From: JBAXXL01 sp037127915
Lineage (GTDB): Bacteria > Bacteroidota > Ignavibacteria > Kapaibacteriales > UBA2268
Direction of reading: 5' to 3'
NCBI GenBank assembly: GCA_037127915.1
Contig: JBAXXL010000009.1
Span: 43,695-107,694 of the forward strand
DNA: 64,000 nucleotides
Part shown: positions 17,546-26,269 of the stretch, piece by piece
Numbering within the stretch: the first letter of the stretch is position 1
Layout of the letters: every line of letters begins with the position of its first letter
Position numbers and translations under genes: made by a program
Notes under the pieces: model-generated
The model's input: only the letters and a program-made list of their open reading frames with translations
Told to the model about the DNA's origin: nothing
Databases searched by the model: none

Positions 17546-18490
17546 TTATTCGATATTTTTGATTGTCATATATAGTTCGTCAATAACAGCAGACATTTTT
17601 TTTAGATCAAGAGTTTTGATCTTATCAGTTTCTTCGTGGTAATTTTTGTTTCTGTAAAAAGCGGTGTTGGTTATCAAAATCGCGTCAAAACCGAATTTCC
17701 AATAATTCAAATGGTCAGAGAAATCCAAACTCGGAAGTTTCGATGTGCAGGAAAAAGATTTTGTTTTTATAAGGTTTTGCTTTTTCATAAGTTTTGTAGT
17801 GCTTTTAGCAAAGTCACCAGCCCCCCACTTACGAATTACCATTATATAATTGCCTTTATTGCCATAAAACCAGCTCAAAATACCGATAGGATAAGTTTGG
17901 GATTTAGGTTTATCGGAAAAATATCCGATCATTTCTAAACAAATCATACCTTTAACATCAATCTCATTGTCAGACAAGTTTTTAGCGTGGATATAGCTTC
18001 CCATTTTATCCGATTTGAAATATGGAGGTTCTTCTAATGTATAGGCCACATATTCTATTGTGTAATTCAGCTTTTCTTTGGAAAGTAACCGAGCAACTTC
18101 CAAAAGACCGGCAACACCGCTGGCGTTATCATCGGCACCATCTTGATCATCGCAAACATCGTAATGAGCTCCGATAATTATGCGTTTCGGATTAGTTGAT
18201 TTTTTAACAGCAATAACATTTTTATACTCGATTTTATTAACAAAATAGGTTTGGAAATAAACGCTATCGCAGGATTTTGAAAGCTCCGATTTGATATATT
18301 CAGCTGTTGTGTTTAAAGCAATTAGGTTGTGATAATTTCGACTTTTACCGGTGCCGATAATCTGCGTTAAGTCTTTTTCAAAACGAGGAATATCAGAAAT
18401 ATTTCCATCGGAAATATCTGATGAAATAAGGTTTGTATAGATAAATAAAGAAACGAATAAAAATATAGTATAAAATTTTAAAATTGTCAT
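17546..18490 (-). CDS. Exported M28-family zinc aminopeptidase
   Basis: 314 residues with a signal peptide or membrane anchor at the start. M28 metal ligands are visible: His109 in GAHYD, Asp120 in DGADDNASG, Glu153-Glu154 (LEEPP) and a late His in NYHEETD. The family removes N-terminal residues from peptides; this one would act in the periplasm or outside the cell. It is alone in orientation between the kinase and the PIN toxin group, and has no visible operon partner. Confidence 0.88.
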   Translation of the reverse strand: MTILKFYTIFLFVSLFIYTNLISSDISDGNISDIPRFEKDLTQIIGTGKSRNYHNLIALNTTAEYIKSELSKSCDSVYFQTYFVNKIEYKNVIAVKKSTNPKRIIIGAHYDVCDDQDGADDNASGVAGLLEVARLLSKEKLNYTIEYVAYTLEEPPYFKSDKMGSYIHAKNLSDNEIDVKGMICLEMIGYFSDKPKSQTYPIGILSWFYGNKGNYIMVIRKWGAGDFAKSTTKLMKKQNLIKTKSFSCTSKLPSLDFSDHLNYWKFGFDAILITNTAFYRNKNYHEETDKIKTLDLKKMSAVIDELYMTIKNIE

Positions 18491-18543
18491 AAGTTAAAGA
18501 ATCCTTATTTGAAACAGAAAGTAAGACCACGCTTACGAATATT

Positions 18544-18720
18544 TCAAATTTCTATACAGCTTTTAGCTGTTTTTCTTTCATAATAATCTTTCAAAAGCTT
18601 ATTATTCCGAATTTTTTCATCTAATAATCTATTTAAGCCTTCTATTGTTTCACCGGCTTCTATCCATAATTTTTCTTGAATTTGTCGTTTCATTTCGACG
18701 CAATCAAATGTCTTCTTCAT
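18544..18720 (-). CDS. 58-residue duplicate of the small PIN-partner gene
   Basis: An ATG at 18718-18720 opens a 58-residue frame closed by TGA at 18544-18546. Its start MKKTFDCVEMKRQIQEKL matches MKKQKTFDSVELQRSIRNKL of the small gene at 18948-19136, and the similarity continues through the Lys/Glu-rich helical body. It is thus a paralog placed two genes downstream. It has no toxin gene of its own and may be a spare antitoxin or a decaying copy. Coding status rests only on the paralogy. Confidence 0.65.
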   Translation of the reverse strand: MKKTFDCVEMKRQIQEKLWIEAGETIEGLNRLLDEKIRNNKLLKDYYERKTAKSCIEI

Positions 18721-18747
18721 TTAAATTTGTATTGTTTTAAAAAATAA

Positions 18748-18951
18748 TTACAGACTTAATGCCGCAATATGTTTTCTCAATTTATTTATTCTTCTTCTCA
18801 TAGTGATATGAGAAGCGTTATTTTCAAAGGCATCGTCAATTGCATCAATCATAATTTCAATGTTCAATTTTTCTTTTGCAAAAATATATTTAGCCCTAAA
18901 TGCCGGATCGGACATTTTTTCATCTTTATAATTTTCAATTTCTGATTTCAT
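18748..18951 (-). CDS. Small helical protein of a PIN-linked operon
   Basis: 67 residues, start overlapping the previous stop in an ATGA junction (18948-18951), so it is translationally coupled to the 62-residue gene upstream. The sequence DPAFRAKYIFAKEKLNIE recalls the N-terminal part of XRE-type antitoxins, but a full helix-turn-helix is not evident. It is probably an accessory antitoxin; the family is unknown. Confidence 0.6.
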   Translation of the reverse strand: MKSEIENYKDEKMSDPAFRAKYIFAKEKLNIEIMIDAIDDAFENNASHITMRRRINKLRKHIAALSL

Positions 18952-19136
18952 TCTTTGGTGTTTTTAGCTTTTTCTTTTTCTATCCTGTCGGATAATTTTT
19001 TATAAACAATACTATTTTTTTTCTTTTCGTTTATTAAAATAAAAAACTTGTCCAAATTCATATCAGAATCTTGAACTAATTTATTTCGAATGCTTCTTTG
19101 CAATTCTACACTATCAAATGTCTTCTGTTTCTTCAT
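18948..19136 (-). CDS. Small antitoxin-like partner of the PIN toxin
   Basis: 62 residues, mostly charged helices (FDSVELQRSIRNKL, then a Lys-rich tail). Its start overlaps the end of the PIN gene by 23 bases and its stop overlaps the next gene. This kind of short FDSVE-type gene is commonly found immediately downstream of PIN-domain genes in bacteria, where it is taken to be the antitoxin. A paralog lies at 18544-18720. Confidence 0.7.
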   Translation of the reverse strand: MKKQKTFDSVELQRSIRNKLVQDSDMNLDKFFILINEKKKNSIVYKKLSDRIEKEKAKNTKE

Positions 19137-19602
19137 CCAGCACCTCCCTTGGTGTTCGAATATTTATTATTGGATACCCAAATTTCAAATTTACTGAATT
19201 GTATAAATCTATTCTTCTGCTATTTACTATATGCTTAAAATTCCAACTTACCAATATATCAACTTTGTTTATAGTAGCGGCCGAAATATGGGTTGCGTCA
19301 TCAAGGTACTTTATACTTATGGCATTATATTCAATGTACTTTGATGCCAGATCTTTAATTTCATCATCAATATCAATTTTCATTATATATTCTGATGGAA
19401 TATCATCAATCCGATTTTTGATTTTTTCAGGTGCTTCATCCAATTCTGATGTTGTAACGTCCGATATTACAGCAATTTTCTTGCCTTCAATAAACTCATC
19501 GAAAAGTTTATTCGACCATTCGTCAATTTCTGGTCGAAACAGCCGCCTATAACTGAAGTGTCTATATATATTCTTGGTATATGCATCAGCATCAATAACC
19601 AT
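19114..19602 (-). CDS. PIN-domain ribonuclease (VapC-like toxin)
   Basis: About 162 residues starting at the ATG at 19600-19602 (MVIDADAYTKN), preferred to the upstream in-frame ATG at 19614. The first beta strand carries acidic residues of the PIN site, and the C-terminal hallmark LDDATHISAATINKVD followed by LVSWNFKHIVN is clear. PIN toxins cleave specific RNAs using Mg2+. The gene is first in a four-gene overlapping unit with small antitoxin-like genes. No evidence shows which RNA it targets. Confidence 0.8.
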   Translation of the reverse strand: MVIDADAYTKNIYRHFSYRRLFRPEIDEWSNKLFDEFIEGKKIAVISDVTTSELDEAPEKIKNRIDDIPSEYIMKIDIDDEIKDLASKYIEYNAISIKYLDDATHISAATINKVDILVSWNFKHIVNSRRIDLYNSVNLKFGYPIINIRTPREVLDEETEDI

Positions 19603-19690
19603 AAAAAAAATCAATTAATCTAATTACACAAAAATAAGTAATTTTAATCAAATACAATTACTGTTTATTAATTTTATAATTATTTTTGCC

Positions 19691-19747
19691 GGAAGCATTT
19701 GGGCTTGCCCAAATGAACGACACATACGGGCAAGCCCGTATGCTTCC
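19691..19747. repeat. Nested palindromic element (cruciform-like)
   Basis: Outer arms GGAAGCAT and ATGCTTCC enclose two smaller palindromes, TTGGGCTTGCCCAA and ACGGGCAAGCCCGT, which are partly complementary to each other. The 57-bp unit looks like a small mobile or recombination-derived repeat. It sits between the PIN gene and the MFS gene. A following AT-rich tract at 19791-19822 resembles 8251-8287. Confidence 0.65.
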
Positions 19748-19812
19748 TTTAGCACTTCGCATCATTACTGGGGTTTCTTTACTTCTTTTCATTAATCATT
19801 GATAATTAAACA

Positions 19813-21204
19813 TTAAACATTAACAATGTTTTTCTTTCTTCCAGCTAGAGAAGCTAAAACACCAAAAGCGCACAAAACTGTGAAAACAATGAATATTATC
19901 TGGATACTGTGTACAAATAAATGCAGGTTTTGCTGAACAATTTTTGCTTCACCGATATATGTATGAATTATCAAAGCGGCAATGCCCATGCTGAACATTT
20001 GACCGGTTGTCCGCATAGTAGCAACAGTTGCCGAAGCAATCCCTAAATAGGAATTTTCGACAGAACTCATAATAGCATTTGTATTTGGTGAAGAAAAAAT
20101 GCCAAAGCCGATGCCGACTATAACTAAGCTGATAATTATATATAATAGAGAGGTACCGGAACTTAAAAATACCAAGAAAGCCAGACCGATTACAACGACA
20201 CTCATACCTATAGAAGCCAAAACTCGTGGATCGAATCTATCGGATAATCTTCCTGAGACAGATGCGAATAAAGCCATAACTATAGGTTGAGTAATTAAAA
20301 TCATGCCGGCAGAACGCGGGGAGAAACCTTTTACATATTGCAAAAATAAACTTAGTACAAAAGCAATTGCAAATGTCGCCGCGTAATTAATCATAGCCGC
20401 TAAGTTGGAATAAGCAAAAGTACGGTTATCTCGGAATAAATTAATATTCATTACCGGATTGGTAAGCTTCAATTCTGTTTTGATGAAAATGATTAAACCT
20501 ACAACACCAATAAGGGCGATAATAATTGCGTTTATATCGGGAAGTTTTGAAAATCCGTAGATTAGTCCCGTGATAGCAAATGCGTATATAATGGAACCCT
20601 TGAAATCGAAATTTTCTTTATTTGGAGATTTCCAATCACCTTTAACGAAAATATACATCAATACCGCAGTCATCAAGGCAACAAGCACCATTAGATAAAA
20701 AATACTTCGCCAACCAATGGACTGTGTTAAGTAACCACCCAAAAGCGGTGCAATAGATAAACCGAGGTAAACTGCGGTAACATTTATTCCGATAATTCGA
20801 CCGCGTTTGTGGGGTGGAAACGCAGAAGTTACAATCGCCATAGTGGTGCCAAAAACCATTGCACTGCCGATTCCTTGCAATGCACGGGAGATTATAAGAA
20901 ATGTACCCGTAGATGACACAGCGCAAAGCAATGAAGCAATAGCGACTACTATGTTACCAATTAAGAATATTTTTTTTCTTCCGTAGAGGTCTGCTATTTT
21001 ACCGAACGGTACAAGTGCAATTGCAGATGCAAGAAGGAACGCCATAGCTATCCAACTCATCGCAATTGCGTTCATATTGAATTCTGCACTAATTTTTGGC
21101 AGTGCTATATTTACTGCCGCACCCATCAATGGGTTAAAAAATGATGCCGCTACACTAATTATTAAAAGAACTGTGCTATTTACTTTATTATCTTGTGATT
21201 CCAT
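19813..21204 (-). CDS. MFS drug-exporter, DHA2/EmrB-QacA type
   Basis: 463 residues with about 14 hydrophobic segments. Motif A is GKIADLYGRKK (about residue 68) and the antiporter region contains GYLTQSIGWRSIFYL. DHA2 members are proton-driven exporters of drugs or organic solutes. The next upstream gene (21207-21986) ends two bases before this start codon, so the two are co-transcribed. Substrate unknown. Confidence 0.9.
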   Translation of the reverse strand: MESQDNKVNSTVLLIISVAASFFNPLMGAAVNIALPKISAEFNMNAIAMSWIAMAFLLASAIALVPFGKIADLYGRKKIFLIGNIVVAIASLLCAVSSTGTFLIISRALQGIGSAMVFGTTMAIVTSAFPPHKRGRIIGINVTAVYLGLSIAPLLGGYLTQSIGWRSIFYLMVLVALMTAVLMYIFVKGDWKSPNKENFDFKGSIIYAFAITGLIYGFSKLPDINAIIIALIGVVGLIIFIKTELKLTNPVMNINLFRDNRTFAYSNLAAMINYAATFAIAFVLSLFLQYVKGFSPRSAGMILITQPIVMALFASVSGRLSDRFDPRVLASIGMSVVVIGLAFLVFLSSGTSLLYIIISLVIVGIGFGIFSSPNTNAIMSSVENSYLGIASATVATMRTTGQMFSMGIAALIIHTYIGEAKIVQQNLHLFVHSIQIIFIVFTVLCAFGVLASLAGRKKNIVNV

Positions 21205-21206
21205 AA

Positions 21207-21986
21207 TTATTTTACTGATTTTAATTTGTATTTTTTTACTTCTCGTATAAAGGCAGTACCAATACTATCGGTCATTGGATTGCCTTTTTCTAATCTTTCA
21301 GGATGCCATTGAACTGCAAGTAAATATGATTTTCCTTGCGGTTTTCTCCATTCAATTGCCTCAATAACACCGTCGTCGGCAACTGCGGAAATCTTTAGTT
21401 TTTTAGAAATATATTCTACCGATTGGTGGTGGCTTGTATTTACAATTCCATTTGTAATACCTGTGATTTTATGAAGAAGAGAATTCTGTAAAACATAAAT
21501 CATGTGTTCATCATTGATATTATTGGTATCCTGATGAATTTGTGAGTTGATTATTAGTGGTATATCTCTTATAAGTGTACCGCCAAGAGCAACGTTAAAG
21601 ATCTGTTCGCCACGACAAATTGCCAAAATAGGAACTTTTCTTTTTAAAGCTTTTTTAATAGCTAAAAATTCCAAAGTATCGCGGCGCAAATCAACCGAAC
21701 AAAGAGCCGTATCCTGAATTGCACCATATCTTCCAGGGAAAACATCGGGTCCACCTGAAAGGACTAAGCCGTCACATTTAGCTAATATCATATTAACTGA
21801 GTCTTTATCTAATGAATAAAGGTCATAAACCACTGCCTCAGGATAAATTTCATTTATCCATTTCTTATATTGCTCCGAAGACGGACTTCCGCTTGCTTTA
21901 CTTATAGCGATAATAACTTCATTATTTTTATGGGTGCAGGAATTTAACATAATAACTGCCGTTATAATCCATAAATATTTTCTCAT
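21207..21986 (-). CDS. Class I glutamine-amidotransferase-like (peptidase C26) lipoprotein
   Basis: 259 residues with a lipobox (MLNSC, Cys17). The fold resembles gamma-glutamyl-GABA hydrolases: LVLSGGPDV, nucleophile Cys124 in LAICRGEQ, and VQWHPE with the catalytic His-Glu. Export as a lipoprotein is unusual for this mostly cytoplasmic family. It overlaps the LpxK gene by four bases at its start and ends two bases before the MFS start, so it is part of one minus-strand operon. Hydrolysis of gamma-glutamyl bonds is the likely reaction; substrate unknown. Confidence 0.82.
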   Translation of the reverse strand: MRKYLWIITAVIMLNSCTHKNNEVIIAISKASGSPSSEQYKKWINEIYPEAVVYDLYSLDKDSVNMILAKCDGLVLSGGPDVFPGRYGAIQDTALCSVDLRRDTLEFLAIKKALKRKVPILAICRGEQIFNVALGGTLIRDIPLIINSQIHQDTNNINDEHMIYVLQNSLLHKITGITNGIVNTSHHQSVEYISKKLKISAVADDGVIEAIEWRKPQGKSYLLAVQWHPERLEKGNPMTDSIGTAFIREVKKYKLKSVK

Positions 21987-23014
21987 CGGTGGCCTTGGTT
22001 TAAAACGTTATTAATCATTGATTTAAAATATGGGAAACCATTAGTAATTCTCAATCGTATAGGATACACGACGCACAACATCTTATTTTCATTGAATATA
22101 TCAGTGAATTCTGCCAGTTTAGTTGCATCTTTTTCAGTGGTAATCAATGTTGTACAATCTGCCTCTAATGCTAATTTTACAATTGATTTAATATCCATTG
22201 CAGAAAATGAATGATGGTCACCGAAATGTTTGTAACCTACAACATTCCAACGGTTATGTTTTAGAACGGATAAGAATCTTTTCGGTTTTGCTATACCCGA
22301 AAAAGCAAAAACACTTTTCTTAATAGAACCCAATTGGCGTGGATTAAAATATCTTTTATGAATCAAATCCATTGGTTTACCTTCGAAGACATCAACAGCT
22401 ATTTCTATAGATCCGTGTTTTATCAAAGCAGAGAATTCTTTTGAAGGGTAAGTGTCAGTAGTATAACTTATAACATCAGCTCTTTCAACAGAAGACAGAG
22501 GTTCGCGAAGTCTGCCTTTTGGTAAAAGGTAGGGTTTAAGGATTGTATCTTTGTCCACTAATAAAATATCAAGGTCTCTATAAAGTTTGCGATGTTGGAA
22601 TCCATCATCGACAATGATTATGTCGGGTTTAAACATTTCTTCGGCAATTTGCGCGGCTTTATATTTTTTTTCATTGACAACAACCGGAACGCCCAAACTT
22701 TCGGCCAATAAGAACATCTCATCGCCAGCTGTTTGAGCATCGACAAGGACTTTTTTCCCATCGCAAACAATGATTGTTCCTTTGCTTTTGCGCTTGTATC
22801 CCAAACCCACAATTGCGGGTTTCACATTGTTGTTCAACAAAAGCCAAGTCAGCATCTGAACGAATGGAGTTTTTCCTGTACCACCGACATTTAAGTTCCC
22901 GACACATATAACCGGTGTATTTAATCTTACTAATTTATCCGGATTTTTATCGAAGTGTTTATTTCTTCGTTTAACAACTTCGCTGTATATATAAGATAGT
23001 ATGTTTTTATACAT
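21983..23014 (-). CDS. lpxK: Tetraacyldisaccharide 4'-kinase LpxK
   Basis: 343 residues. A P-loop, NVGGTGKTP, lies at residues 42-50, and DDGFQHRKL matches the family's conserved segment. LpxK phosphorylates the 4' position of the lipid A precursor at the inner membrane, so the cell makes lipid A and is Gram-negative. Its neighbour at 23028-23612 is an acyltransferase family, consistent with an envelope-lipid gene pair. Confidence 0.95.
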   Translation of the reverse strand: MYKNILSYIYSEVVKRRNKHFDKNPDKLVRLNTPVICVGNLNVGGTGKTPFVQMLTWLLLNNNVKPAIVGLGYKRKSKGTIIVCDGKKVLVDAQTAGDEMFLLAESLGVPVVVNEKKYKAAQIAEEMFKPDIIIVDDGFQHRKLYRDLDILLVDKDTILKPYLLPKGRLREPLSSVERADVISYTTDTYPSKEFSALIKHGSIEIAVDVFEGKPMDLIHKRYFNPRQLGSIKKSVFAFSGIAKPKRFLSVLKHNRWNVVGYKHFGDHHSFSAMDIKSIVKLALEADCTTLITTEKDATKLAEFTDIFNENKMLCVVYPIRLRITNGFPYFKSMINNVLNQGHR

Positions 23015-23027
23015 TTTATTCTTCTAA

Positions 23028-23612
23028 TTAGTTTATGTTATTCAATTTATTTTCGCATTGTAGAATTTTGGAGCTAATCATCTCGCGAGTCGAATTTATA
23101 TCAATCACTTCGGGTGCAGAAAAGCTGAGTGTTATTTTTGAAAATGGTAGAGGGAATTGGAAGAAGTCCCACGATTTCTTAAAAGTATATTTTGATTTTA
23201 TATTTACTTGGCATAAAGCTAATGGTGATTGCGATAATTGTGCCGCGATAACAGCACCGGCTTTTAGTTTCCTTTGTGGTCCTCTTGGACCGTCAGGTGT
23301 AATTAGAGAATAACCCGATTTAGCTAATTCGATTAATTGTTCCAAAGCTTCCTTACCGCCTGTTGATGAAGAACCGCGAACTAATTTATAATTCCACTTT
23401 TCCAAAATTGCGGCGAGAATCTCTCCATCCTTACTTTGCGAAATTAAAGCAGAAGGATTTTTATCGGAGAAAAACTTCCAAACCGGCAACATATACCCAT
23501 GCCAAAAAGCGATTACAGCAGGTGAATTAGGTATTGCACCATCGATTGTTATTCGCCAAGTCCTACTTATTTGTGTAATTAACGAAATTCCAAGTTTATT
23601 CAAATTAGTCAT
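23028..23612 (-). CDS. DUF374 / lysophospholipid-acyltransferase-like protein
   Basis: 194 residues. The motif FWHGYMLP, the segment ISQSKDGE and the block DGPRGPQRKLKAG are typical of the DUF374 family, which is related to LPLAT-type acyltransferases; the GxxGxP substrate motif is replaced by DGPRGP. It is 13 bp upstream of lpxK on the same strand, so it probably acts in lipid A or phospholipid acylation. Confidence 0.82.
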   Translation of the reverse strand: MTNLNKLGISLITQISRTWRITIDGAIPNSPAVIAFWHGYMLPVWKFFSDKNPSALISQSKDGEILAAILEKWNYKLVRGSSSTGGKEALEQLIELAKSGYSLITPDGPRGPQRKLKAGAVIAAQLSQSPLALCQVNIKSKYTFKKSWDFFQFPLPFSKITLSFSAPEVIDINSTREMISSKILQCENKLNNIN

Positions 23613-23631
23613 AAATTTCCTTTTATAAATA

Positions 23632-23660
23632 AAAAACCGCAGGAAATACCTGCGGTTTTT
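23632..23660. terminator. Rho-independent terminator
   Basis: Stem ACCGCAGG / CCTGCGGT with a 5-base loop, flanked by A and T tracts on both sides. It lies between the FKBP gene that ends at 23703 and the acyltransferase gene. Confidence 0.85.
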
Positions 23661-23702
23661 ATTAAAGTATAAAATCCTATTACTTCATAAGTAACTCAGA
23701 TA

Positions 23703-24428
23703 TTATCTACGAACTTTTCCAGGTGCTCCCATAGCAGATGGAGGAGGAGTTTTTACGATTTCAAATAATTCAACATCAAAAATCAAGCATTGGTTTGGAG
23801 CAATAGGGCCCATGCCGTTAGCGCCATAACCTAACTCTGGAGAAATAAAGAATCTGTATTTACTACCGCATTTCATAAGAGGAATACCTTCTGTCCAGCC
23901 TGGAATAACACTTGTTAATGGAATATCAACAGGTTGACCGCGTTGAACTGAACTATCGAATACTTCACCGTTCAAAAATGTACCATGATAATGTACTTTT
24001 ACAACATCAGTTCTAACTGGACGAGGGCCGTTGCCTTCTTTCAATACAGTGTATTGTAATCCACTTTCAGTAGTAATCACACCAGGTTTCTTTTTGTTTT
24101 CAGCTAAGAATTTTTTAGCATCAGCCAAGTTTTTTACGCCCATTTTAGCTTTTTGAGCTTCCATGAAACGTCTCATAACGCCACCGATTTGTTCATCAGT
24201 TAATGCTGATTTTTTACCTTTAGCATCTTTAATACCTTTTTCAAAAACTTTAACATTGAAGCTGTCTATATCAGTTTCAAGAAAGTTAGCTGTTTGAACA
24301 CCCATACAGTAAGATAATGAATCTGTTAGAGTTTTTAATGTAGTAGAACCTTTTTTGTCATTATCGCCACAAGCTGTAAGAATTAAAGCAGTAAGAGCGA
24401 GAACAAGTAGCATTTTTGCTATTTTCAT
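23703..24428 (-). CDS. FKBP-type peptidyl-prolyl isomerase lipoprotein
   Basis: 241 residues when started at the ATG at 24426-24428, which gives a lipobox (LILTACGD). The frame runs upstream to 24536, but that extension is Lys/Gln-rich and overlaps the preceding gene. The N-terminal 80 residues are a dimerisation-type FKBP_N domain; the FK506-binding domain follows (VKVHYHGTFLNGEVFDSS, then SELGYGANG-type loop and FDVELFEI). It is a tandem duplicate of the next gene. Role: periplasmic protein folding. Confidence 0.9.
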   Translation of the reverse strand: MKIAKMLLVLALTALILTACGDNDKKGSTTLKTLTDSLSYCMGVQTANFLETDIDSFNVKVFEKGIKDAKGKKSALTDEQIGGVMRRFMEAQKAKMGVKNLADAKKFLAENKKKPGVITTESGLQYTVLKEGNGPRPVRTDVVKVHYHGTFLNGEVFDSSVQRGQPVDIPLTSVIPGWTEGIPLMKCGSKYRFFISPELGYGANGMGPIAPNQCLIFDVELFEIVKTPPPSAMGAPGKVRR

Positions 24429-24450
24429 AATATATACCTTTATTGGAAAA

Positions 24451-25227
24451 TTATTTAGTCTTTTTTGGTTTAGCTTTTTCTGGAGCTGGTGTTGACTCTT
24501 TTGCAGGAGTTTCAACAGCAGGTGTAGCTTGTTCATCAGGAGTTGGAGCTGGAGGTGTGATACCTAATAGTTCAACTTCAAAAACTAATACTTCATTTGG
24601 TCCGATTTGAGGAGCCGCGCCACGTTCGCCGTAAGCTAATTCCGATGGAATAAAGAAGAGGTATTTTGCACCAACTGTCATAAGTTGTACGCCTTCTGTC
24701 CAACCTGGAATAACGCGATTTAATGGGAATTCAATAGGTTCGCCGCGTTTGATTGAGCTGTCAAATACTGTACCATCAATAAGTTTACCTTCGTAGTGAA
24801 CTTTTACAGTTTCTGTAGCTAAAGGATGAGGACCGGTACCTTCTTTTATTACTTGGTATTGTAAACCACTTGGGGTTACTTTAATACCTGGTTTTGTTTT
24901 GTTTTCTGCCAAAAACTTAGCACCTTTTTCAGTATTTGCTTTACCGGCTAGTTTGGTTTTAGCTTCTTGATAATTGGTAATAAGTTTTTGAATATCTGTA
25001 CCAGTCAATAAATCTTTGCCGGTACCGAAATCATTAGCACCGCGTTTTAGTAAGTCGTAATTCAAATCTTTAATATCTGTTCCCATAAATTGGGCTAATT
25101 GCATTCCTAATACGTAGGAAACAGAGTCAACGGTTGATTTGAAGATAGGTTTATCTTCTGCTTTAGTATTCATAATACCTATGGTTAATGTGATTAGAAC
25201 GATTAATGCAAATTTCGTCAGTTTCAT
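24451..25227 (-). CDS. FKBP-type peptidyl-prolyl isomerase with Pro/Ala/Lys tail
   Basis: 258 residues from the ATG at 25225-25227 with a signal peptide ending NTKAED. Domain order matches the preceding paralog: FKBP_N then FKBP_C (VKVHYEGKLIDGTVFDSS; LAYGERGA). It differs in having no lipobox and in ending with a low-complexity PAPTPDE...PKKTK tail. The two genes are 22 bp apart, so probably one operon. The 282-bp gap upstream (25228-25509) is AT-rich with no feature I can support. Confidence 0.9.
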   Translation of the reverse strand: MKLTKFALIVLITLTIGIMNTKAEDKPIFKSTVDSVSYVLGMQLAQFMGTDIKDLNYDLLKRGANDFGTGKDLLTGTDIQKLITNYQEAKTKLAGKANTEKGAKFLAENKTKPGIKVTPSGLQYQVIKEGTGPHPLATETVKVHYEGKLIDGTVFDSSIKRGEPIEFPLNRVIPGWTEGVQLMTVGAKYLFFIPSELAYGERGAAPQIGPNEVLVFEVELLGITPPAPTPDEQATPAVETPAKESTPAPEKAKPKKTK

Positions 25228-25509
25228 TATGCACCTTATACTGTAGTAAAATATTAATTTATTAAAAAGCAAAAATACAAAACTTTTGTCAAATATTATG
25301 AGTTTTTAAATATTTTTATTAATGATTTTTAATATTTAAAGACTCAATTTATTAACAAATATAATAAATTGTAAATGCTTGTGCCATTGGACGATTACTA
25401 TGAAAAATAATTTTAAAATTACGAGAATTTCTATATATTTATAATGGATAATATTTATTTGTATAGACAAATAAACTACACACTAAAATTAAAAAAAACT
25501 AAGTATTTA

Positions 25510-26244
25510 TTATTCAATATCTAATTTATATCCTATTCCACGAATATTAATAATATATTTTCCGGCGACACCCAGTTTGTCGCGCAAATTACGAATATGA
25601 ACATCGACAGTACGGTCTGTAACACCTTTATCATAACTGCCTAAATGCTCAAGAATTGATTCCCTTGAGAAAACGTTTCCTCTTTGCTTAGCAAGTAAAC
25701 TAAGAATTTTATATTCCGTTGTTGTCAGTTCAACTTTCACTTTGTTTACAAATACTATATATCGCCCAAAGTCGATTTCCAATGTGCTATCGAAGCTGAA
25801 ATTACCCGCTGGATGAGATTTGGTATCGCGTCTAAGAATCACTTTAACTCGAGCGACCAACTCACGAGGTGAAAATGGTTTGGTAATGTAATCATCAGCA
25901 CCAATTTCTAACCCAAGTATTTTATCGGACTCGTGGCTTCTGGCTGTTAGCATAATTACAGGAATTTTGGAGGTTTTCTCATCTTTCTTTACTGTATTGC
26001 AAATTTCAAAACCATCGGAATCGGGTAACATTAGGTCGAGAATAATCAAATCGGGGAGAGATGTACGAAGAGATTTAAAAAGCTCTTTGCCATTAGAAAA
26101 GCTTTTAACTCTATAACCCGACCTCTCCAAATGTAAAGAAACTAAATCAACTATGTCGGGTTCATCGTCAACAACAGCTATAGTCGCCGCATAATTATTG
26201 ACGGTGTCATCAGTATCTCGTAGTAAATCTTCGCTAAGCATCAT
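25510..26244 (-). CDS. PhoB/OmpR-type response regulator
   Basis: 244 residues: a receiver with phosphoacceptor Asp70 (LIILDLMLP) and the acidic pair DDE near residue 26, then a winged-helix DNA-binding domain whose helix carries GVTDRTVDVHIRNLRDKLG. Typical of PhoB-like activators. No sensor kinase is adjacent, so it is an orphan in this window. Confidence 0.93.
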   Translation of the reverse strand: MMLSEDLLRDTDDTVNNYAATIAVVDDEPDIVDLVSLHLERSGYRVKSFSNGKELFKSLRTSLPDLIILDLMLPDSDGFEICNTVKKDEKTSKIPVIMLTARSHESDKILGLEIGADDYITKPFSPRELVARVKVILRRDTKSHPAGNFSFDSTLEIDFGRYIVFVNKVKVELTTTEYKILSLLAKQRGNVFSRESILEHLGSYDKGVTDRTVDVHIRNLRDKLGVAGKYIINIRGIGYKLDIE

Positions 26245-26269
26245 ATTATTCTCAATAAATTAAAAAATA

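Noticed and set aside
18556..18580. ACAGCT-TTT-AGCTGT hairpin followed by T as a plus-strand terminator
   Set aside because: No plus-strand gene precedes it, and it lies within the 58-codon minus-strand frame; kept as a chance palindrome.
24429..24536. N-terminal extension of the FKBP lipoprotein
   Set aside because: The extension is Lys/Gln-rich, overlaps the upstream FKBP gene, and would hide the lipobox; the ATG at 24426-24428 gives a proper signal.
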